Source: Owenia fusiformis | Lineage: Eukaryota > Annelida > Polychaeta > Sabellida > Oweniidae | NCBI GenBank assembly: GCA_903813345.2 | Contig: CAIIXF020000009.1 | Location: forward strand, 23,771,759 to 23,835,758 | Length of the DNA: 64,000 nt | Direction of reading: 5' to 3' | Part shown: one piece after another, positions 57,648 to 64,000 of the stretch | Numbering within the stretch: the first letter of the stretch is position 1 | Layout: every line of letters begins with the position of its first letter | Translations under genes and position numbers: made by a program | The notes under the pieces: generated by a model | What the model was told of the DNA's origin: nothing | Databases searched by the model: none | Seen by the model: the letters and a program-made list of their open reading frames with translations, nothing else

Positions 57648-59760
57648 TTTGCGAAATTGGCCATGGCAGGAATCAAGTGTTTATTGATTCTGCGCATGCG
57701 CAAAGCATACAATTGGTACTTACCGATTTTTAGCGAAGCCTTAACTCCTTAACGCCTGATCCTTAAAGTGGTTAAAATTGGTGAAATGTGCATTAAATAT
57801 TAATTTAAATGCTTTTTATTCAATATTATACAAATATATGACTGTCATATATCAAAATGAAGAGAATTACCCATAGTTCTCATTTTTACCTAATTTGCAT
57901 AAATTATGCAAAAATAATGATGTCATAGTGACGTCACAAGGCTGAAATTGAGCACTTTCTTTCATTAAATTGAGTCATATCTCTACAGTCAATACAGTTT
58001 TTCTCAAATACTGTTCAATTATTGCTATTTTGAGAAACATTGATTTGTTCTCCTTGATTTAAGCTTTAAAATGGTATATTACATGATGGGTATAAGGAAG
58101 ATTTGGTGTAACTAGATTATGCTAAAGTTTGCGATGCCGAGCCAAAAATTCCAGGAATCGTGGAAAACTTGGAAAATTATGTCGAAATGTTTAATTGAAA
58201 TATGTAATCTATAACAAATAAACTTTTAACTTGAATAATTTTTATTATATATTATAGGCCATACTCAGGGGGATTGCTCATATACTGTTTTTGCCTAATT
58301 TGCATATATTATGAAAATATAGCGATGTCATAAGATGACGCAAGAACGGTTTGTTCCGTCAACTAAATTCCATATTCAGGAATAAATAATTTTTATTACC
58401 CGAGATTCAGTTGATAAATGTTTAATAACCCAGTTCTGTTTCATAACAGCTTTAAAATGATAAACTACATGAAGCATAGAAAAAGAATATACTGTCACGA
58501 CTCACTAGAATAAACCAAAGACGATCTGTGATAAGGTACTGATATTTGACAAATCGATGAAAATCATGACTCTACAATGTTTTGAAGAAATAATAGATGT
58601 GTGTTAAAAGCAAATTTCTGCTTGTGAATGTATGTTTGTTCATGAACTCATTATGTTTGATTGCTAATAAACCAGATAGATCATGAACATGCAATTAATC
58701 CTCAAACTGCTTGGCCTTCCATGGGTTTCCCCAACAAAGGCTTCTGATACACCCCCCCCCCCCTGAATCCCTATGCTCCCCCCTGAATTCCTATGCCCCC
58801 CTCCCTATACTACTCAACATTTTTCAAAATATATTTGCGTTGATTGTCCTACACACCTTGCAACAAGATTTTAATGTGCCATGACATCTTACAGTAGCTA
58901 TAAAAGTGAGGAAAGACGAAAAATAGTGAAAAAATAAAGCTTTTCACCTATTATCGCCCACTATAAAATCGGCCATAAAAATTAACAGAGTGAATTCATC
59001 TGCCATTCAAGGTTTTGTAGGTGCATAAAGGTAGTAAAATTAACAATATAGTAACTCTTTACACCCTATATATGTGTTTCAATAGGAAATATTGATGAAC
59101 TGATCTCACAAAGCATGGATATTGAGAAAATATTTTTAGATTGAAAATTGAATTTTTCTCAGAAATCGGGCCTTGATTAACTTGAATGAAAACGAACATA
59201 TTCTTACCTTTTGTATCAATCTAGCTCATCTTATCTACGTTCGCTGATACCCCTAGTATTATAATACTTGAAACTAGTTTCAGAAAGTGCATCTGTTGCC
59301 CCTAGATGGCTTGATATTTCAATAATTATATTTTAAATTTCGCGGTTCAGCCTCTTGGTCGAACCGGAAATCAATAATTTCAAAAATATTTAAATTTTTT
59401 CTTTTGCATTATTTTTTGGGTAAATAACAACAAAATTGGTCAAAATAAGTGAACAAAGCAGTATTCTATGAATGTATTTATATTTATTTCACAACTTTAT
59501 ATAACAATTATAGGGAAATAGCGTGGAAAGATGCAATTATATTTTGGTAAGATTTTTCTTTATCGGGTGACGTCATAAATCGATCATATATGATCGATTA
59601 GGCATGACGGAGTTAAAAATAGCATACCATTCTAAAAACTTTCTAAAAATACGAAAAAATCATTTCAGATCGTTTGTTGATGTTTGAGAATAAACATCTA
59701 ATCGAAGAGAGAAGTGAATAATTACTACTTCCGGAAATCTGCCATGGCCAATTTCGCAAA
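57648..59760. mobile_element. Possible 2.1-kb element bounded by a 22-bp perfect inverted repeat
   Basis: TTTGCGAAATTGGCCATGGC and two further bases at 57648-57669 recur as exact complement at 59739-59760. The interior contains two diverged direct repeats of about 400 bp, both with CTAATTTGCATA-ATTATG and GATGTCATA (near 57890 and 58290). A C run is at about 58751-58763. I see no transposase, and the whole may be a composite of older repeats. Confidence 0.45.
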
Positions 59761-60067
59761 CCGCAACTTTGCTGTTCTTAGGCATATTATGCCTATTTCA
59801 GTTAGTGTTTGATCGACACTACACACTTGGTATGTATATGGATATGTCTTTTATCAAACAGTAGGGCTGTTTAACAAGAACGATGGGCATTTAGTGGCGA
59901 AATGTGGATTTTAAAAGTACCACTTCGGCTCCCGTTGATTACCTGAAGAGAATATTTATAAATAAACAAAGATCGACCACCATGCCATCTTTATTTAAAA
60001 ATTATTCCTATCGGCCTTTGCCTATGGCTAGATCTATCTCGAAATATTCGAACGAACGTCTAGATCT

Positions 60068-60215
60068 ACAACACACACAGATCCGGAGCCAGATTCACCC
60101 CCTATTGGTAGTAGGCTCAAAGAATAAATGAGAGGATCAGACACCAACCAAAAATGGTACATCCAAAACATGACCACCCAAAAATATGACGCTCGTACTG
60201 ACTTTTATCTTTTCC
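60068..60215 (+). repeat. Dispersed repeat, copy B
   Basis: Second copy of the repeat at 55966-56100, with scattered substitutions. The 59904-60131 frame overlaps it and is not a gene. Confidence 0.7.
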
Positions 60216-60516
60216 ATGGGTGTTACTAAATACCACCTAGGTGTCCCCTAGACTATATCCTATCTGGGGTCCGGAAATTATGTACACAATTTCTTCTAGA
60301 ATTCTTGGGCTTGCCCATCGCTCAATCATCAATGTTTAATGATATTAATCACTTGTATTGGTTTTGCTATAGTCACGAGAATACAGGGAATCCCATTTTA
60401 TGATGGCAAAAAGTATGATGAAGACCTGGGGATGAAAAAGGATCTTGTTTCTGTCTAGATCAGCACATCTTGACGCAGTTTATCGTGAATGCAGGGACAT
60501 CAGGCCAGGGACATCA

Positions 60517-60795
60517 TAGTTCAACAAGTTAAACCTAGTCTGGGCCTTATTTCTTATCTGACATATCTTGTGGCCCGCCCTAGGTTTAACTTCCGTGCCT
60601 ATTCAGCCCTTGATGCAAAAAAATTTAATGGTGGCCTATGGTTCCGCATGGAATTCGATGCGCGTTTAATTAATAACTGATGGTGGGAATTTGCAACAAA
60701 CGAAAGCATAGCACGGAAGTTAAACCCAACCACGGCAACACGAACATTCAGATTAAAAAATGAAAGCCGTGGTATTGGGTTTAACTTGTTGAACT
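60517..60795. mobile_element. 279-bp MITE with 10-bp flanking direct repeat
   Basis: AGTTCAACAAGTTAAACC at 60518 is mirrored at 60778-60795. Nested inside, TAGGTTTAACTTCCGTGC and GCACGGAAGTTAAACCCA form a second inverted pair. AGGGACATCA flanks both sides (60507-60516 and 60796-60805), a likely target duplication. Confidence 0.8.
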
Positions 60796-61004
60796 AGGGA
60801 CATCACAGAATTCACTTCCAAATCTATTGCCCATTAGATTTCAATGCTGATTTTAGAATTTTTCACGTGACGAGATACATGTCTTTTGCATAATATTTTC
60901 CTCACAAGTGAGAAGTTAAGCACATCGATGAGAGAGCCCAAAGAAAATTTACAGTACAAGAGGTGAACTGTCGAGGAAACACCGGGAGAAAACAGCATTT
61001 TTAT

Positions 61005-63099
61005 GTCACCACCAAAAGTGGTGACATATTGTTATGGTCTCCGTTTTTTTGCGACGGCGTCCGGCGGTTGGTGGTTGGTGGTTGGCGTCCGGCGGTTGGC
61101 GTCTGTAACAATTTCTTACAACTTCCTATAACTTAACAAATACTGTTTAGACTGACTTCAATTTTTTTCTAAATCATCTACATGTTCTCAGAAGTTCAAA
61201 TCTGACTTTAGATTTGACATTTGACCTTCAATGACCTTCTCAAGGTCAAAAAGGTCTTTTTTCAACTTGCTTCACATTGACTAAATTTTTTTTCAAAATC
61301 ATCTACATGTTCTCAGAAATTCAAATCTGACTTTAGATTTGACATTTGACCTTCAAATCTGACTTTAGATTTGACATTTGACCTTCAATGACCTTCTCAA
61401 GGTCAAAAAAGGTCAAAAAGGTCTGTTTTCAACTTGCTTCAAATTGACTAAATTTTTTTTTCAAAATCATCTACGTGTTCTCAGAAATTCAAATCTGACT
61501 TAAGATTTGACATTTGACCTTCAATGACCTTCTTAAGGTCAAAAAAGGTCAAAAAGGTCTGTTTTCAACTTGCTTCAAATTGACTAAAAAAAATTTTCAA
61601 AATCATCTACGTGTTCTCAGAAATTCAAATCTGACTTTAGATTTGACTTAAGATTTGACATTTGACCTTCAATGACCTTCTCAAAGTCAAAAAAGGTCAA
61701 AAAGGTCTTTTTTCAACTTGCTTCAAATTGACTAAATTTTTTTTTCAAAATCATCTACATGTTCTCAGAAATTCAAATCTGACTTTAGATTTGACATTTG
61801 ACCTTCAATGACCTTCTCAAGGTCAAAAAAGGTAAAAAAGGTCTGTTTTCAACTTGCTTCAAATTGACTAAATTTTTTTTTCAAAATCATCTACGTGTTC
61901 TCAGAAATTCAAATCTGACTTAAGATTTGACTTAAGATTTGACATTTGACCTTCAATGACCTTCTCAAGGTCAAAAAAGGTCAAAAAGGTCTGTTTTCAA
62001 CTTGCTTCAAATTGACTAATTTTTTTTTTCAAAATCATCTACATGTTCTCAGAAATTCAAATCTGACTTTAGATTTGACATTTGACCTTTAATGACCTTC
62101 TCAAGGTCAAAAAAGGTCAAAAAGGTCTGTTTTCAACTTGCTTCAAATTGACTAAAAAAAATTTCAAAATCATCTACGTGTTCTCAGAAATTCAAATCTG
62201 ACTTTAGATTTGACTTTTGACCTTCAATGACCTTCTCAAAGTCAAAAAAGGTCAAAAAGGTCTTTTTTCAACTTGCTTCAAATTGACTAATTTTTTTTTT
62301 CAAAATCATCTACATGTTCTCAGAAATTCAAATCTGACTTTAGATTTGACATTTGACCTTTAATGACCTTCTCAAGGTCAAAAAAGGTCAAAAAGGTCTG
62401 TTTTCAACTTGCTTCAAATTGACTAAAAACAAATTTCAAAATCATCTACGTGTTCTCAGAAATTCAAATCTGACTTTAGATTTGACTTAAGATTTGACAT
62501 TTGACCTTCAATGACCTTCTCAAGGTCAAAAAAGGTCAAAAAGGTCTTTTTTCAACTTGCTTCAAATTGACTAAATTTTTTTTTCAAAATCATCTACATG
62601 TTCTCAGAAATTCAAATCTGACTTTAGATTTGACATTTGACCTACAATGACCTTCTCAATGTCAAAAAAGGTCAAAAAGGTATTTTTTCATCTTGCTTCA
62701 AATTGACTAAATTTTTTTTCAAAATCATCTACATGTTCTCAGAAATTCAAATATGACTAGATTTGACATTTGACCTTCAATGACCTTCTCAAGGTCAAAA
62801 AAGGTCAAAAAGGTCTTTTTTCAACTTGCTTCAAATTGACTAATTTTTTTTTTCAAAATCATCTACATGTTCTCAGAAATTCAAATCTGACTTTAGATTT
62901 GACATTTGACCTTTAATGACCTTCTCAAGGTCAAAAAGGTCAAAAAGATCTGTTTTCAACTTGCTTCAAATTGACCAAATTTTTTTTTCAAAATCATCTA
63001 CACTTTTCAGAAGTTCTAATTTGACTTTACAAGTTCTCAGAAATTCAAATCTGACTTAGTTTGAACTCATAATATTGTGAGCAACTAGGTGGTGACATT
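61005..63099. mobile_element. GGTGGTGAC-ended element filled with a minisatellite
   Basis: TGTCACCACC at the left (which itself forms the hairpin GTCACCAC-CAAAA-GTGGTGAC, 61005-61025) pairs with GGTGGTGACA at about 63088-63097. A GTCCGGCGGTTGG-rich stretch follows the left end. Almost all the rest is a tandem repeat (61160-63060). Similar-looking ends occur on other short elements here (33539-33933). No protein is encoded. Confidence 0.65.
61160..63060. repeat. Tandem minisatellite, about 14 units of 125-168 bp
   Basis: The marker phrase AAAATCATCTACATG/GTG recurs about 14 times. A unit reads, in pieces, CAACTTGCTTCAAATTGACT, ATCATCTACATGTTCTCAG, CAAATCTGACTTTAGATTTG, CATTTGACCTTCAATGACCT and CAAGGTCAAAAAAGGTCAAA. 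Unit length varies through internal duplication of the GATTTGACTTAAGATTTGAC part and T-run length. Each unit carries several AGGTCA/TGACCT hexamers. Confidence 0.9.
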
Positions 63100-63768
63100 T
63101 TGTCATGTTAATGCCTTGTTATCCTAGCCTCCAATCCATCAATAAATGTCTATACATCAAAATCTTTACTAAACAGACGTTGTGATTTATAGTGGATAAA
63201 ATGGTAAAAAATAACATTTTTCTGGCTATATACGTGATTGCCTGGTCTTATACCTTCTCTGGTGAACCAGAGACATATATTTTCGATATGTGCATGAACG
63301 GTCCGTTCAAAATCGATGTTTGAACCTTTAAAAAGCCAAATTTAGACTAAGGATGAAAAGGTTCTTTTATTTCTCTCGGTAGACCGGAAGTAAATTTATG
63401 AGTCGAGTAAAAAGTGATAATGTTCTGTTTATGAAGTGGGGAAGTCAAACAGTACTAATAGAAGTCATAGTAATTAGTAAGCATTCAAAGATTATTTAAA
63501 ACCATTTAAAATTAAATCGACAGCAAAATTGAGTTGACTGAAATCTTTATTTTCTTCTTCATCTTCTTTGCGGACCTCAGAGAAGACACTTCCGGTTTAA
63601 TAATCAGTGATTTTATCGATCAAAAAATATTTCTTTTTGAATTTGTCTGATATCTGCTAGTATGGTATGTATATTTGTGCTGACTTGTTAAATTACAAAA
63701 TAGGTTGGGTATAGAATATGTCAAAGTCGTTTGATCTTGTCCCAGAAGCAATATTTCGTCATTTCTGT
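63100..63768. other. No recognised gene
   Basis: Intergenic sequence; nothing recognised. Confidence 0.5.
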
Positions 63769-63884
63769 CGCCTGGAATTCCTTTAAGGCTCTCTAGCAGA
63801 ATTGGCTATCAAAATGAACCTTAAAATTAAAGGCTCTTTAGCATTTTGGCTAGAGAGCCTTAAATTTTAAGGCTCTCCAGGCGC
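63769..63884. repeat. Nested hairpin, possible micro-MITE
   Basis: CGCCTGGA near 63769 faces CCAGGCG at 63877-63883. Inside, TTAAGGCTCTCTAGC (63783-63797) faces GCTAGAGAGCCTTAA (63849-63863). The GGCTCT motif is repeated four times. Confidence 0.65.
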
Positions 63885-63924
63885 GGCCTTTTAATATTTG
63901 TTTACATAGGAAGTGCTATTCAAA

Positions 63925-64000
63925 ATGGCTGATTTGGTAAAATTAATTTGCACATTTTTACTTCAACTAGCCTTATTTCCACTTGACAATATGCTGTGTT
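63925..64000 (+). CDS. Possible first exon, runs off window
   Basis: An ATG in fair context (CAAAATGG) opens a frame that stays open to the window end (25 codons). It starts MADLVKLICTFLLQLALF, with a hydrophobic stretch that could be a signal or membrane segment. I do not recognise the protein. Twenty-five open codons is weak evidence, and the frame may be chance. Confidence 0.2.
   Translation, partial: MADLVKLICTFLLQLALFPLDNMLC

Noticed and set aside
61160-63060. CRISPR-like array
   Set aside because: The repeats are long, variable in length and contiguous, with no unique spacers, and the genome is eukaryotic.

Overview
The window looks like nuclear DNA from an AT-rich animal genome. The evidence is spliced and intronless eukaryotic genes, animal protein families, a metazoan-type U1 snRNA, and dense families of short inverted-repeat DNA transposons. 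The repeat style (target-site TA elements, GGTGGTGAC-ended satellites, poly-C tracts) suggests a marine invertebrate, but I cannot assign a phylum from sequence alone.

Region 1 (1-7065) is a head-to-tail array with a 750-bp period: nine complete units and a tenth cut off at 315 bp. Each complete unit carries a 164-nt U1 spliceosomal snRNA gene on the minus strand (first copy 385-548). The RNA has the exact 5' splice-site pairing sequence, four stem-loops, a U1A-type loop II and an Sm-like site. The open reading frames in each unit are shadows of this RNA gene. The array enters from the left edge of the window and ends in a scrambled flank at 7066-7120.

Region 2 (7.1-52.6 kb) is mostly intergenic. 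Its one convincing protein gene is a single-exon Ras-family GTPase of the Ras-dva/RASD type (12795-13535, minus). The rest holds many non-autonomous DNA transposons and fold-back elements. Several have TA target duplications, others 9-10 bp duplications, and one carries a decayed mariner-type transposase fragment (32455-32661).

Region 3 (52.6-56.9 kb) is a four-exon minus-strand gene for an RPS19BP1/AROS-like protein (150 residues). I reconstructed it from splice sites, and all exon phases agree. Its 2.4-kb first intron is packed with repeats, including a short element with two perfect CRE palindromes.

Region 4 (56.9-64.0 kb) is intergenic again. It holds a possible 2.1-kb inverted-repeat-bounded element, smaller elements, and a 2.1-kb element filled with about 14 tandem units rich in AGGTCA half-sites. 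A possible first exon runs off the right edge.

No operons, CRISPR arrays or bacterial features are present. The genes appear functionally unrelated, except that U1 snRNA and RPS19BP1 both belong to RNA/RNP housekeeping.
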